Notes: generated from the letters alone by a model not told the origin. DNA of 64,000 nucleotides from Schlesneria paludicola DSM 18645 (GCA_945869955.1 CAMBQP010000002.1:1-64000), one strand, 5' to 3'. Positions 33,901-43,696 are shown, counted from the first letter of the stretch. Translations and numbers: made by a program.

Positions 33901-36048
33901 TCACTCGTTGACGGCGTCGCCAGCTTCCTGAGCAGTTGGTTCTTCGCTCCCACCTTCACTTTGTTCGGCCAAGACAGCTTTGCGAGACAGTTTCACGCGA
34001 TTCTGATCATCAATCGCGATCACCTTCACCTGCAACTTATCGCCAACCTTACAAATCTCGTCGACCGATTTGACGTAGCCTGTCGAGAGTTCACTGATAT
34101 GACACAGGCCATCTTTTCCCGGTGCGATTTCGATGAATGCACCGAAATCTTTGACCGAGCTGACCGTACCATTGTAGATTCGACCGACTTTAATCTCTTC
34201 CGTCATCGCTTCCACGCGAGCCAGAGCGTCTTCAGCCCCTTCACTTTTGGCACACGCGATCATGACGGTACCGTCATCAGAGATATCGATTGTCGCACCG
34301 GTTTCTTCCTGAATGGCCCGAATCGTTTTTCCGCCGGGTCCAATCAGTAAACCAATCTTCGAGGGATCAATCTTGGTTCTGAGCAGGCGCGGAGCATTGG
34401 TCGAGATCTCGGGGCGTGGGCGTCGGATTGAGGTTAACATGGTCTTGAGCAGCTCAATTCGAGCCTTTCTCGCCTGTTCGAGCGTTGCACGAATAATCTC
34501 TTCATTGATCCCATCGATCTTCAGATCAAGCTGGATACCAGTCACCCCTTTTTGGGTACCGGCGACTTTGAAGTCCATATCACCAAAATGATCTTCATCA
34601 CCCATGATATCGGTGAGCAAGACGAAGCGATTGGCTTCCTTGACCAATCCAATCGAAATCCCGGCAACGGGCTGAGTGATCGGAACACCGGCATCCATCA
34701 GTGCCAGCGTCGCACTGCAGACCGAGGCCATCGAACTGCTGCCGTTGGACTCCATGATGTCCGAAATCACGCGGATGGTGTATGGGAACTTTTCTTCCGA
34801 TGGGATCACCGAGAAGACAGATCGTTCAGCCAATGCTCCGTGTCCAATTTCACGTCGGCCTGGACCCCGAATCGGACGACATTCCCCGACCGAGTACGAC
34901 GGGAAGTTGTAATCGAGCATGAACCGCTTCTGAACTTCGTCAAACAGTCCTTCAACACGCTGCGAATCGCGAATCGTTCCCAGCGTGATTGTGGCCAGAG
35001 ACTGGGTCTCGCCGCGAGTGAACAAGGCCGACCCGTGAACGATTGGCAGTACGCTGACTTCACACGATACGGCACGCAAATCCTGAGGGGTCCGTCCGTC
35101 GAGGCGTTTGTTTTCGAGGATCAAATCGCGGACAACACGATGCTGAAGTCGTTCGAAAGCCGCTCCGAATTGATCGCGGGTCCAACCTTCTGATGTTGTT
35201 GTCGAATGGTCTGGAAAATAGGTGGCGACGAGTTCGTCTTTCAGCAGTTTTGTGCCACTGCTACGATCGGCCTTCACGCTGGAAATCTTTCCCTCACGCA
35301 ACCGGTTATACGCCTTATCGCGGAGGATCGCGTCGAATGGGTTGACGGGCACTACCGGTGCGACAAACGCGGGACGACCAACCTTTTGTTTGAGCTCTTC
35401 CTGGAGGCTGCACAGTTCAACGATCGCACGATGGGCGAACATGATCGCATCAGCCATTTCTTCTTCGGGAAGCTGTTGAGCAAATCCTTCAATCATCAGC
35501 ACCGAATCACGGCTACCGGCCACGATGAGGTCGAGACGACTCTCAGCAATCTGGGACCGGGTCGGCATCAGAATCAGTTCTTCACCGATCAGGCCGACGC
35601 GAACTGCAGCAATCGGGCCATTGAATGGGACAGGAGCCAGACTGAGTGCAGCACTGGCACCGATGATCGACAGCACGTCGGGATCGTTTTCGGCATCGAC
35701 CGACAGCACGTTCGACATGACCTGAACTTCTTCGATGTAACCCTCGGGAAACAGAGGGCGAATCGGACGGTCGGTCAGTCGGCTGGTGAGAATTTCTTTT
35801 TGGGTTGGTCGACCTTCTCGCTTGATGAATCCGCCAGGAAACTTACCCGCAGCAGCAGATCTTTCGCGATAGTCGCAAGTCAAAGGGAAAAAATCAGTTC
35901 CGGGTCGTGAGGGTCCGTTTTGAGCGGCCACAAAAACAACCGTCTCACCAAACTGGACGATCACAGCACCCGCTGCCTGCTTGGCCATCTCGCCCGTTGT
36001 CAGACTAATCGTCCTGCCAGCAAATTGACGTTCGACAATCACTTTCAC
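33901..36048 (-). CDS. pnp: Polyribonucleotide nucleotidyltransferase (PNPase)
   Basis: The 715-residue protein has two RNase PH domains (QFAGRTISLTTGEMAKQAAGAV; FTRGETQSLATITLGT; GVPITQPVAGISIGL), a KH domain (IGPGGKTIRAIQEETGATIDI) and a C-terminal S1 domain (GRIYNGTVSSVKDFGAFIEIAPGKDGLCHISELS). It degrades RNA 3' to 5' phosphorolytically in the cytoplasm as part of mRNA turnover. I chose the GTG at 36048 (KVIVERQFAGR), preceded by AGGA at eight bases. The upstream extension is not family-like. It lies 187 bases downstream of rpsO in the classical rpsO-pnp order, so co-transcription is expected. Confidence 0.96.
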   Translation of the reverse strand: MKVIVERQFAGRTISLTTGEMAKQAAGAVIVQFGETVVFVAAQNGPSRPGTDFFPLTCDYRERSAAAGKFPGGFIKREGRPTQKEILTSRLTDRPIRPLFPEGYIEEVQVMSNVLSVDAENDPDVLSIIGASAALSLAPVPFNGPIAAVRVGLIGEELILMPTRSQIAESRLDLIVAGSRDSVLMIEGFAQQLPEEEMADAIMFAHRAIVELCSLQEELKQKVGRPAFVAPVVPVNPFDAILRDKAYNRLREGKISSVKADRSSGTKLLKDELVATYFPDHSTTTSEGWTRDQFGAAFERLQHRVVRDLILENKRLDGRTPQDLRAVSCEVSVLPIVHGSALFTRGETQSLATITLGTIRDSQRVEGLFDEVQKRFMLDYNFPSYSVGECRPIRGPGRREIGHGALAERSVFSVIPSEEKFPYTIRVISDIMESNGSSSMASVCSATLALMDAGVPITQPVAGISIGLVKEANRFVLLTDIMGDEDHFGDMDFKVAGTQKGVTGIQLDLKIDGINEEIIRATLEQARKARIELLKTMLTSIRRPRPEISTNAPRLLRTKIDPSKIGLLIGPGGKTIRAIQEETGATIDISDDGTVMIACAKSEGAEDALARVEAMTEEIKVGRIYNGTVSSVKDFGAFIEIAPGKDGLCHISELSTGYVKSVDEICKVGDKLQVKVIAIDDQNRVKLSRKAVLAEQSEGGSEEPTAQEAGDAVNE

Positions 36049-36235
36049 GGTGATATTCCTACAAAGAAATAATGAATGCTCGACCCCCCCAAGGTCGCCG
36101 ATAGTTCGCGAGCATTCGCGCAGCGAAAATTTCACGCGGCAAATGATACGAAGCCACTACCGACGCCGAAGAGTCGAATGGACTCTGATCCAAATCAGCT
36201 GGTCTGGCTCAGCCAGCAGAATCAATGTCGCCGAA

Positions 36236-36505
36236 CTACTTACGTAGTCCAACCTTCTTGATCACATCTGCGTAGCGACCGGTATCGGTTGCCTCGAGAT
36301 ACTTCAGCAGGCGGCGACGCTTGCTGACCAGCATCAACAGCCCCCGTCGGCTGGCGTGGTCTTTTTTGTGGAGCTTGAAGTGCTCGGTCAACTGAGTGAT
36401 TCGGTGCGACAGAACCGCAACCTGAACCTCAGGAGACCCCGTATCCGCTTCGGATCGCTGATACTGCTGCACGACTTCTGTTTTTCGCTCTTTCGTGATC
36501 GACAT
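36236..36505 (-). CDS. rpsO: 30S ribosomal protein S15
   Basis: The 89-residue protein is full length for S15: [49 protein letters not shown] and [25 protein letters not shown]15 binds the central domain of 16S rRNA early in 30S assembly. In E. coli it represses its own mRNA via a leader pseudoknot. I cannot confirm such a structure in the short leader here. AAGG and GAG lie just upstream of the ATG. It is followed by pnp. Confidence 0.97.
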   Translation of the reverse strand: MSITKERKTEVVQQYQRSEADTGSPEVQVAVLSHRITQLTEHFKLHKKDHASRRGLLMLVSKRRRLLKYLEATDTGRYADVIKKVGLRK

Positions 36506-36722
36506 ATCTCAACCTTGCCTAAGTTTCTAACGTTGATCGTCACTGCCACGTCAAGAATCTGTTGCCAAACAAATCTCTTGAATTCCTGGCCAGTGATGAT
36601 CACTCACATTTCCACACTCTATAGAATCAACAGTAGTTTATCGTCTTCGAGAAAAGTTGCAACGGAACGAAATTTCCGGGTTTCCACCCCTGAAAAATTC
36701 AGACCTGCCGTTTTGGACCGCG

Positions 36723-37583
36723 TCAAATTTGCAGTTTTGCCGCATTCAGCGTGTTTTCCAACAGCATCGCGATCGTCATCGGCCCAATCCCACCCGGAAC
36801 AGGGGTGATTGCCGAGGCGATTTGAGCGACCGATTCAAAATCCACATCACCGACCAGCTTGTCGCCCACGCGATTGATACCGACATCAATCACAACGACA
36901 CCCGGCTTAAGCATTTCCGCTGTCACAAATTGCGGTTTTCCGATCGCAGCGATCAGGATATCGGCTCTTCGGGTGAAATCAGCCAGATTTTTCGTACGGC
37001 TATGACAAATGGTGACCGTGGCATTCGCGGTTTCCCCCTTTTGTGCGAGCATCAGGCTGATCGGTTTCCCCACGATCTCGCTTCGCCCGAGCACCACGAC
37101 ATGCGCCCCGTCGACGCAGATCCCTGACAGTCGCAACACTTGCTGGACTCCATGCGGAGTACACGGCAGGAACCGCGGACGCCCCTGCGCCAGTCGCCCG
37201 ACGTTTTCCGGATGAAAGCAATCGACATCTTTCAAGGGGGTGATCGAGTCGAGGATCGTTGTCTCATGAATTTGCGGAGGCAAGGGGAGCTGAACCAGAA
37301 TTCCGTTTACCGAAGGTTCTGCGTTCAATTGAGCCACCCGCTGCAGGAGTTCCGCCTGGGTTGTGTTTGCGCCGAGGCGATGCACCTCGCTGGCAATTCC
37401 GGCCTTGGCGCAAGCCTGTTCCTTATTGCGGACATAAACCTGACTCGCAGCATCGTCGCCAACGAGAATTGCCGCGAGCTTGGGGAATCGATTCGTCGAC
37501 TTGTGAAAAGCGACGACCTCGACGGCCAGTCGTTCACGGATTGCGGCAGCAATCGCTTTTCCATCAATCAACTGCGCGGTCAT
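36723..37583 (-). CDS. folD: Bifunctional methylenetetrahydrofolate dehydrogenase/cyclohydrolase
   Basis: The 286-residue FolD interconverts 5,10-methylene-, methenyl- and 10-formyl-tetrahydrofolate for purine and formyl-Met synthesis. Visible signatures are ILVGDDAASQVYVRNKEQAC (catalytic Tyr/Lys), GILVQLPLPPQI, KDVDCFHPENVGRL, VVLGRSEIVGKPISLML and the C-terminal ITPVPGGIGPMTIAMLLENT. The length is normal. The ATG at 37583 follows AAGGGG by five bases; a GTG one codon earlier is also possible. The gene order folD then the PpiC isomerase gene (upstream) and maf suggests a loose minus-strand cluster. Confidence 0.96.
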   Translation of the reverse strand: MTAQLIDGKAIAAAIRERLAVEVVAFHKSTNRFPKLAAILVGDDAASQVYVRNKEQACAKAGIASEVHRLGANTTQAELLQRVAQLNAEPSVNGILVQLPLPPQIHETTILDSITPLKDVDCFHPENVGRLAQGRPRFLPCTPHGVQQVLRLSGICVDGAHVVVLGRSEIVGKPISLMLAQKGETANATVTICHSRTKNLADFTRRADILIAAIGKPQFVTAEMLKPGVVVIDVGINRVGDKLVGDVDFESVAQIASAITPVPGGIGPMTIAMLLENTLNAAKLQI

Positions 37584-37650
37584 CACCGCCCCTTTCTGAA
37601 ATCACAGACTCGCTCGTTCTTCCCGATCTTCATCTCTCTCATCCGGTGCG

Positions 37651-38550
37651 CTATGGTAGCACTTTTCGCTCGATTTTCGCCCCAATCCGTGCGGATTCTG
37701 CCGTACTTTTCCATAATTTTTGCGAAAGCCGGTCGAGGATGACCCCGCGAACATCTTCGAGGCTGAAGTCACCGGTCTTTCGTTCGGTCACCTGAATTAA
37801 GTGCAGGCCAAAGGGGGACACGATCGGCTGACTCAATTCCATTTCCTTGAGTGCAAACGCCGCCTGGGAAACCGCCGCTGGCAGCTTTCCCTGCCAGCCA
37901 AACAGACCCAAATCCCCACCCTGGTCGCGGGTTGGTGCCTCGGAATATTTTCTGGCCGCTTCCGCGAAGGAAATTTTCTGATTACGGATTTCCTCACGGA
38001 TTTCGTTCAGCTTTTGAATCCCGCTGGCTTGTGATGGCTCATTGGCGGGTTGGGGAAGCTTGAGAAAGATCTGACTGGCTCGCAACTGAGTCCCATCCAA
38101 CTCCGCTTTGTGCTGCTCGAAATACTCTTTGATCTGCTTCGGGGTGATGGTCTGGCGAACGTAAGCTTGCCAGGCGAGGGTGAGTCCCAGTTCGCGATTC
38201 AGACGCTCGGGGGTATAACCGATTTTTTTTAAGAGCGCTGCAGGGTCCTCGCCACGTTTTTTGATGAATTCCTCGGCGCGCTCAATTTGCGTCTTCAGCT
38301 CTTCCGAGTTCGGAGCGATTTTTCGCGAGTGGAGAAAGTCGCGAATCAGCTGCCGCTCAATCAGGTCGTCGATCAATTTGGGCTCTGCCTCCCCCCGCTC
38401 AGCCTCGGGGATACCCCGCTGCACGGCGGTAAACTCGAGGTCTCCTGCCGTGATGGCGGTCCCGTTGATCCTGACAACAATACGCGTTGGATCGTTCGTC
38501 GAGCAAAATGTGATCAACTGCAAGAAAATCGCGAATCCTGTCACGCCCAT
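37651..38550 (-). CDS. Peptidylprolyl isomerase, PpiC/SurA-like
   Basis: The 299-residue protein has an N-terminal hydrophobic segment (GFAIFLQLITF) for export or anchoring. A Cys follows directly (FCSTND), reminiscent of a lipoprotein but without a proper lipobox. Next is a SurA-N-like helical region (DLIERQLIRDFLHSRKIAP...YTPERLNRELGL). A parvulin domain occupies about residues 150-270: LRASQIFLKLPQ, SFAEAARKYSEAPTRDQGGDLGLFGW and QPIVSPFGLHLIQVTERK. Such proteins assist folding of exported proteins. I chose the ATG at 38550 because AAGGA sits eight bases upstream. The ATG at 38589 lacks a ribosome site. Confidence 0.88.
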   Translation of the reverse strand: MGVTGFAIFLQLITFCSTNDPTRIVVRINGTAITAGDLEFTAVQRGIPEAERGEAEPKLIDDLIERQLIRDFLHSRKIAPNSEELKTQIERAEEFIKKRGEDPAALLKKIGYTPERLNRELGLTLAWQAYVRQTITPKQIKEYFEQHKAELDGTQLRASQIFLKLPQPANEPSQASGIQKLNEIREEIRNQKISFAEAARKYSEAPTRDQGGDLGLFGWQGKLPAAVSQAAFALKEMELSQPIVSPFGLHLIQVTERKTGDFSLEDVRGVILDRLSQKLWKSTAESARIGAKIERKVLP

Positions 38551-38649
38551 TGATCGATCCTTCAGAAGATTGGCTCGTGAAATTGACATTTTGGCCGGCT
38601 GTTGGCGACCGGCCGCTGGGTGGTTTTTGGCGATTTTGCGGATTGGTGA

Positions 38650-39303
38650 CTATTTCAGCGAGACTTCGGCAAACAGCTCCAGTAACGCTTCGACAGGGAG
38701 CCCCACCACGTTGCTCAGGCTTCCCTCCACCCGATCCACAAACAGACTGCCGGCCCCCTGCAGGGCGTAGCCACCTGCTTTACCGCGAGACTCACCTGTG
38801 AGTAAATACCAGTTTAACCACCGGGACACATCCTGGTGGAAGGTGACTCGGGTTTCCACGACCCGTTCTGCTGAACGGCCATCCGGGGTGATGACATGCA
38901 CGGCGGTGGCGGTTAAGTGGGTTTTTCCTGCATAAAAGTCCAGAAACCACCCCCGCACTACCTCGCGCCAATCGTCGGTTTCTGGGGGTTGGCCCAGTAC
39001 GAGCGGCTCCCCTTGAGGTCCCTGGACGATGACCGCCGTGTCCGCTGCGATGATCAATGTTCGAGGTCGCTCAAACAGCGACGACTCTTCCTGGTTCAGC
39101 TGAAGTCGGATTTGCGAGGCTTTATGTCTGGCGATTTCCAGCATTCTCTGCCGAATCGCGGCCAGATCGACGCAGTCATCAAAACCGGCTTCGGCTGATG
39201 ACTGGGGTGGCATCACCGCAATCAATTCCGGGTGAACCACCAATTGCAGCAACTCGAGACGACGTGGAGAGCGCGAGGCAAGAAGATACCGGCGAAACGA
39301 CAT
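38650..39303 (-). CDS. maf: Maf family nucleoside triphosphate pyrophosphatase
   Basis: The 217-residue protein starts MSFRRYLLASRSPRRLELLQLV, the Maf substrate-binding signature. LIIAADTAVIVQGPQG holds the catalytic Asp and GKAGGYALQGAGSLFVDRVEGSLSNVVGLPVEAL is the conserved C-terminal block. Maf/YhdE proteins hydrolyse dTTP, UTP or modified nucleotides to the monophosphate. Residues ~85-105 contain a variable insertion typical of planctomycete members. The ATG at 39303 is chosen because family homology begins there; the upstream 28 codons look non-coding. Confidence 0.92.
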   Translation of the reverse strand: MSFRRYLLASRSPRRLELLQLVVHPELIAVMPPQSSAEAGFDDCVDLAAIRQRMLEIARHKASQIRLQLNQEESSLFERPRTLIIAADTAVIVQGPQGEPLVLGQPPETDDWREVVRGWFLDFYAGKTHLTATAVHVITPDGRSAERVVETRVTFHQDVSRWLNWYLLTGESRGKAGGYALQGAGSLFVDRVEGSLSNVVGLPVEALLELFAEVSLK

Positions 39304-39617
39304 GATTTTCTCAGATTCTTTCGAACAGGATGGTTGGTAGGATGGTTGGGGAAAAATTTCAGGTCGACTGCAGTCAGTGTACACCAATTGCCGATAAGTT
39401 GGGTTTCGCGAGTCAAAAACATCAGGGAACCCTTGCCGGGGACTTGAAGCCGGTTAGGAAATGTTTTTTCGACAAAGCGGAAAATCGTTGACAATTGCCT
39501 TTGCAGACTCAACAATGCAGAGACAAAAACGTTGGGAGCCGCAGAATTTGCGCTGAGGCTCACTTGCTGTGAACAAGACTTAAGATGTTCAAATGTATTG
39601 GATTGTGGAGCTAACGT
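39304..39617. other. Divergent promoter region between maf and the acidic small-protein gene
   Basis: This 314-base region has no ORF of protein character. It is expected to carry promoters for both directions. Nothing more specific was recognised. Confidence 0.45.
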
Positions 39618-39896
39618 ATGTCGTTTGACTTTGATGTTGACGAAATGGACCCGGACGTGGATCTCGCCATTGACGATGTCGATGGGTCCGAGTTATCTGA
39701 TGAAGCCATTTTTGAAGAGATTGACTTCGACTCGATGGGAATTGACCCTGGGGGGCCGACGGTCGCGAAGCCTGGATCCGAAGAGAAGGTGCTGATGTTG
39801 GCCGCGCGATATGCGGCAGGGGTCCCTCTCTGGCATGAAAATGACTGCTATGATCACAGTCCCGGCGCGATTCCTCGTCTGATCCAAAAGGGCTGA
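39618..39896 (+). CDS. Conserved acidic small protein of unknown function
   Basis: The 92-residue protein has a strongly acidic N-terminal half (FDFDVDEMDPDVDLAIDDVD and onward, mostly Asp/Glu). The C-terminal half is compact and conserved-looking: LMLAARYAAGVPLWHENDCYDH. I have the impression that this second half recurs in planctomycete hypothetical proteins. Function unknown. Conventional codon use, an isolated position and an excellent terminator just downstream all argue for a real, well-expressed transcript. The last codons and the stop lie in a 23-base tandem duplication (39886-39928), so the present C-terminal end (IQKG) may be recent. Confidence 0.75.
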   Translation: MSFDFDVDEMDPDVDLAIDDVDGSELSDEAIFEEIDFDSMGIDPGGPTVAKPGSEEKVLMLAARYAAGVPLWHENDCYDHSPGAIPRLIQKG

Positions 39897-39928
39897 CGGC
39901 TCTGAAGCAAAAGGGCTGACGGCTCTGA
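39886..39928 (+). repeat. 23-bp tandem duplication spanning a stop codon
   Basis: The word aaaagggctgacggctctga occurs at 39886-39905 and again at 39909-39928. The first copy contains the stop of the acidic small-protein gene. Confidence 0.85.
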
Positions 39929-39938
39929 TTTTCACTTT

Positions 39939-39976
39939 GCCCTGGCAAACCGCTGCAGTTTGCCAGGGCTTTTTTT
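39939..39976 (+). terminator. Rho-independent terminator
   Basis: A perfect 12-base stem (gccctggcaaac / gtttgccagggc) with a 7-base loop is followed immediately by seven T. It lies 43 bases after the acidic small-protein gene and separates it from pheA. Confidence 0.93.
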
Positions 39977-40097
39977 CTTGATTAGGGCCGTTTCCTTGCA
40001 ATTATCGCAGCTCAACTGTAAAAGATTTGTTGCTTTTTAGCTTCCGCATTTGTCAAGGTCTGATGAACAACCTCGAACTAACCTTGGAGTCGCTTGG

Positions 40098-41261
40098 ATG
40101 GCCAGTAAACCGGTGCCCAAGAAGCCCGTAAAGAACAGTGTCGCACCGGCTTCCGCCAAATCTGCTACGAGTTCTGCATCCAGTGCCCCGTCGGCACCTG
40201 CGGGGTCCGCTAGCGAGATCGCTCGTATGGATGGTGAGATCCTCAAGTTGATCAATCGCCGGGCGGCTGCCACGGCAAAAGTGATCGAATCGGATCCCAA
40301 CTGGTGGTCCGCCACCTACGATCCACGGGCTGACGATGACTTGTTGAAGCGAATCGAGTCCGAAAATCCAGGGCCACTCCCTTCGGATGCGGTTCGTGGC
40401 GTTTTTCGGCAGATTTTAAGTGCCGTCCGGAATCGGGTTCGCCCGCGTCGTGTCACCTATCTTGGTCCGGCGTTTAGCTTTACGCACATGGCTGCGGTTG
40501 AGCGTTTTGGCGAATCCTCGGATTTGATTCCCGTCAATACGATTGCTGCGGTCTTCGAAGAGGTCAATCGGGGTCACGCCGACTTCGGTGTCGTGCCAAT
40601 CGAGAACAGTACTGACGGTCGCATTATTGACACATTAGACATGTTCACTCGTTTGCCACTGCGGATTTGTGGGGAAATTCAGCTCTGTATTCACCATAAT
40701 CTGTTGGGAAAAGTTTCTCGGGGCGAGATTAACGAGGTTTACAGCAAGCCACAGGCTCTTTCGCAGTGCCGTGACTGGCTGAGTCGAAACATGCCTCAGG
40801 CTCGGCTGATTGAAGTCACCAGTACCTCCACCGCAGCCCAATTGGCGCGGGATAAGCCCGGGGCGGGTGCCATTGCCAGTCGACAGGCGGCGGTCGAGTA
40901 CGGACTGCAGATTCTGGCTGACTCCGTGGAAGACAATAAGAACAATGTCACGCGTTTCGCGATGATTGGTGACAAGCCTGTTGGTCCGACGGGGCGCGAC
41001 CGAACCTCGATCCTGCTGCAGATCGGAGACAAACCAGGGGCCCTCTCGGACGCCTTGGCGTCGTTCAAGCTCAACAAGATCAATCTCACCTGGATTGAAT
41101 CGTTTCCGTTACGTGGTGCAGAAAGTGGTTACATTTTCTTCATCGATTGTGAAGGGCATGCAAAGGATGCCAAGGTCAAACGAACTCTGGATGAACTCGC
41201 TCGTTTGGCAGTCCGAATGGAAGTTTTGGGTTCGTATCCCCGCAGTGAAATGATTGGATGA
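40098..41261 (+). CDS. pheA: Bifunctional chorismate mutase / prephenate dehydratase
   Basis: The 387-residue protein makes phenylpyruvate for phenylalanine. A low-complexity Ala/Ser/Pro leader (1-38) precedes a chorismate mutase AroQ helix region ([22 protein letters not shown]). Prephenate dehydratase follows ([66 protein letters not shown]). A C-terminal ACT domain has [24 protein letters not shown], whose GAL and ESFP motifs form the Phe feedback site. The ATG at 40098 follows GGAG by nine bases. It is immediately followed by tpiA with a 4-base gap. Confidence 0.95.
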   Translation: MASKPVPKKPVKNSVAPASAKSATSSASSAPSAPAGSASEIARMDGEILKLINRRAAATAKVIESDPNWWSATYDPRADDDLLKRIESENPGPLPSDAVRGVFRQILSAVRNRVRPRRVTYLGPAFSFTHMAAVERFGESSDLIPVNTIAAVFEEVNRGHADFGVVPIENSTDGRIIDTLDMFTRLPLRICGEIQLCIHHNLLGKVSRGEINEVYSKPQALSQCRDWLSRNMPQARLIEVTSTSTAAQLARDKPGAGAIASRQAAVEYGLQILADSVEDNKNNVTRFAMIGDKPVGPTGRDRTSILLQIGDKPGALSDALASFKLNKINLTWIESFPLRGAESGYIFFIDCEGHAKDAKVKRTLDELARLAVRMEVLGSYPRSEMIG

Positions 41262-41265
41262 AGAT

Positions 41266-42063
41266 TTGACACGTAAACTGTTCGTTGTTGGCAATTGGAA
41301 GATGAACACGACTCTGCAGTCTGGCCAGTCGCTGGCTGCCGAGATCGTATCTGGCTTGGCAGGTCTTTCTGCGGGGATCCAAGTCGCGGGGATCGAAGTC
41401 GGTGTCTGTCCCCCCGCACCGTATCTGATTCCGATTTCTGCGGTGATCCGTGGTTCAAGCGTTCAACTGGGGGCACAAAATGTCTCTGCGGAAAAACCCG
41501 GAGCATTCACGGGCGAATTGGCCATTGAAATGCTGCTGGATGTTGGCTGCCAATGGGTCATCCTGGGTCACAGTGAACGTCGCCAGTTTTTTGGTGACAC
41601 CGACACGGTGATCAATCGGAAGTTGCTCGCCACGCTCGAGCGGGGTCTCAAAGCCATTTTCTGCATCGGGGAAATGCTGGAAGATCGTCAATCCGGGCGA
41701 ACCGAAGCGGTGCTGGAATCCCAACTGTCAAAGGGGATGCTGGGTCTCTCGGCAGAGCAGATGGAACGAGTCGTGATCGCCTACGAGCCGGTCTGGGCTA
41801 TCGGGACGGGGGTCACCGCCTCGCCAGAACAGGCCGAAGAGACGCATGCCTTCATTCGCCGCTGGTTAACGCAGCGGTTCAGCCCCTCGGTGGCCGAGGC
41901 GACACGAATCCAGTATGGTGGGAGTGTCAAAGGGGATAACGCCCAAGAGTTACTGGCCAAACCCAATATCGATGGGGCGCTGGTGGGTGGTGCCAGTTTG
42001 AAAGCCGATCAATTTCTCGCAATCCTGCGTGCTGCTCACGAGGTCGCGAAGAGTTCTCATTAG
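41266..42063 (+). CDS. tpiA: Triosephosphate isomerase
   Basis: The 265-residue TIM-barrel enzyme interconverts DHAP and glyceraldehyde-3-phosphate in glycolysis. Key residues are visible: RKLFVVGNWKMN (Asn/Lys), VILGHSERRQFFGDTD (His electrophile), VIAYEPVWAIGTGVTAS (catalytic Glu plus loop 6) and IQYGGSVKGDNAQELL (phosphate loop). The initiator is probably the TTG at 41266, seven bases after GGATG at the pheA stop. An in-frame TTG at 41254 would overlap pheA by eight bases. Either way expression is coupled to pheA. secG follows 39 bases downstream. Confidence 0.96.
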   Translation: MTRKLFVVGNWKMNTTLQSGQSLAAEIVSGLAGLSAGIQVAGIEVGVCPPAPYLIPISAVIRGSSVQLGAQNVSAEKPGAFTGELAIEMLLDVGCQWVILGHSERRQFFGDTDTVINRKLLATLERGLKAIFCIGEMLEDRQSGRTEAVLESQLSKGMLGLSAEQMERVVIAYEPVWAIGTGVTASPEQAEETHAFIRRWLTQRFSPSVAEATRIQYGGSVKGDNAQELLAKPNIDGALVGGASLKADQFLAILRAAHEVAKSSH

Positions 42064-42102
42064 TCTGTAGTCTGTTTTGTTAGCTGGAAAGACGGCGGTT
42101 TC

Positions 42103-42588
42103 ATGTTTGCTAATTTGATTCCTTATCTGCTGATGACGTTACTCGGTTTTGCAGGCCTCTTTTTGATTGGCCTGATCTTGCTGCAGCGCGGGCGCGGTGG
42201 TGGATTGGCCGGGGCGTTTGGTGGTATGGGTGGACAAAGTGCGTTCGGTACCAAGGCGGGGGATGTCTTCACCCGGATTACCATCGGTATCGCTGCTGCG
42301 TGGATTTTGCTCTGTGCCGGAAGTGTGGTTGCCCTACATAACTACAGCTCAGTTCCTCAGCGTGCCAAGGGATTTGCCGAACCTTCTGTCAAAGCAGATA
42401 AGGAATCCAAGGACGTCGGTGATTCCGATCGCCAATCCAAGCCCGTCGATGCTGACGCCGATTTGAAACTCGATCTGGAACCTGATTCCGGCTTGAAGCC
42501 CGATGCGGCGGCCCCCGCAGCGGTGGAAGGTGACAAGCCAGCTGAAGACGTGAAAGTCCCGGAATCGACCGAAGCCAAGCCCGAGTAG
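42103..42588 (+). CDS. secG: Preprotein translocase subunit SecG
   Basis: Two transmembrane helices (about residues 5-26 and 60-80) flank the conserved cytoplasmic loop LQRGRGGGLAGAFGGMGGQSAFGTKAGDVFTRIT, the SecG signature. SecG assists SecYE in protein export. The protein is much longer than a typical ~75-110-residue SecG. Residues ~85-161 form a charged Asp/Lys/Pro/Ala tail with no predicted fold, as I recall for planctomycete SecG. The tpiA-secG order is common in bacteria. Confidence 0.93.
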   Translation: MFANLIPYLLMTLLGFAGLFLIGLILLQRGRGGGLAGAFGGMGGQSAFGTKAGDVFTRITIGIAAAWILLCAGSVVALHNYSSVPQRAKGFAEPSVKADKESKDVGDSDRQSKPVDADADLKLDLEPDSGLKPDAAAPAAVEGDKPAEDVKVPESTEAKPE

Positions 42589-42814
42589 ACCCCTGTCGGC
42601 TACAGCGACTCAATCTATTCAGAGACAGAATCCAAGTCTGTATCGCAATTTGTCACAACCAGTCCTCATCGGAACGGATCTTGGCAAATTGCGATCGATT
42701 TCCGATTCAATTCTGTTCCGAGAGACGCAGTTTTTTCGGCAGCCTGACGCTGAACCCCTCCTCAACGTACTGACGATTGTTTTCCGTTGGCCAATCTTAT
42801 TGGGGCGAATCAAC

Positions 42815-43696
42815 GTGCTGCTGAGTATGACAGGTTATGGTGAAGCGATCGTTCTCGCGGAACAATCGTATTGCCGTGTGGAAATTCGGACCGTCAACAA
42901 TCGGCATTTCAAACTGTCGCTCCGTTGTCCTGACGGTTTTCTTCAGCATGAAACCGATTTCGAGCGTCTGCTCCGGGAATCGATTTCCCGTGGTTCGGTC
43001 TATCTCACCGTCAAGATTGATCAGACCAGCGATAATACCGAGCCTCGCTTGAATGCCGAGGTGCTGAAATCCTATTGGCGGCAACTGAATGCGATCTCGG
43101 TCGAGTTATCAGTCCCCAAACCCGAGTTGGTCGGCTTGCTCGGACTACCGGGGGTGATGCGAGAAGATTCGTTCAACAGCGAGATGGTCGAGCGACTCTG
43201 GCCGTTGGTCGAACAGACCGTCAAAGCCGCCGCACTCCACTTGCAGGATTTTCGCCGCAAGGAAGGGGAGGCGACCGCGAATGAACTGCGTGAGTTATGC
43301 CAGTCGATCGAGACGGTGTTACAACAGGTCGCTCTGATGGCACCTCAGGTGGCTCGCGATTATCACGAAAAACTGGTCCTGCGGACACGGGATTTGCTGG
43401 CCGGAACCGATGTGAAAATTGAGCCGGTTGATGTCTTGCGAGAGGTCGCGATCTATGCCGATCGCTGTGATATTCACGAGGAAATCACTCGTTTACGCAG
43501 CCATCTGCAGCAGTTTTTGACCTTGATCGAATCGGGGGTCACTCCCGGCCGCAAGTTGGATTTCCTTTGCCAGGAAATGTTTCGTGAAGTCAATACGATT
43601 GGCTCGAAAGCCAACCATACCGGCTTGTCCCATTCTGCGGTTGATCTCAAATCCAGTGTGGAACGGATTCGTGAAATTGTGCAGAATGTCGAGTAA
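42815..43696 (+). CDS. yicC: YicC family endoribonuclease-like protein
   Basis: The 293-residue protein begins (GTG) LLSMTGYGEA, the standard YicC start. CRVEIRTVNNRHFKLSLRCPD, GSVYLTVKID, the C-terminal EVAIYADRCDIHEEITRLRSHLQQF and GRKLDFLCQEMFREVNTIGSKAN follow. YicC proteins have been reported to act as endoribonucleases in stationary phase or sRNA turnover. The gene conventionally precedes gmk and rpoZ, exactly as here. The GTG at 42815 has GGGG nine bases upstream. The frame's earlier part (from 42650) lacks family similarity. Confidence 0.93.
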   Translation: MLLSMTGYGEAIVLAEQSYCRVEIRTVNNRHFKLSLRCPDGFLQHETDFERLLRESISRGSVYLTVKIDQTSDNTEPRLNAEVLKSYWRQLNAISVELSVPKPELVGLLGLPGVMREDSFNSEMVERLWPLVEQTVKAAALHLQDFRRKEGEATANELRELCQSIETVLQQVALMAPQVARDYHEKLVLRTRDLLAGTDVKIEPVDVLREVAIYADRCDIHEEITRLRSHLQQFLTLIESGVTPGRKLDFLCQEMFREVNTIGSKANHTGLSHSAVDLKSSVERIREIVQNVE

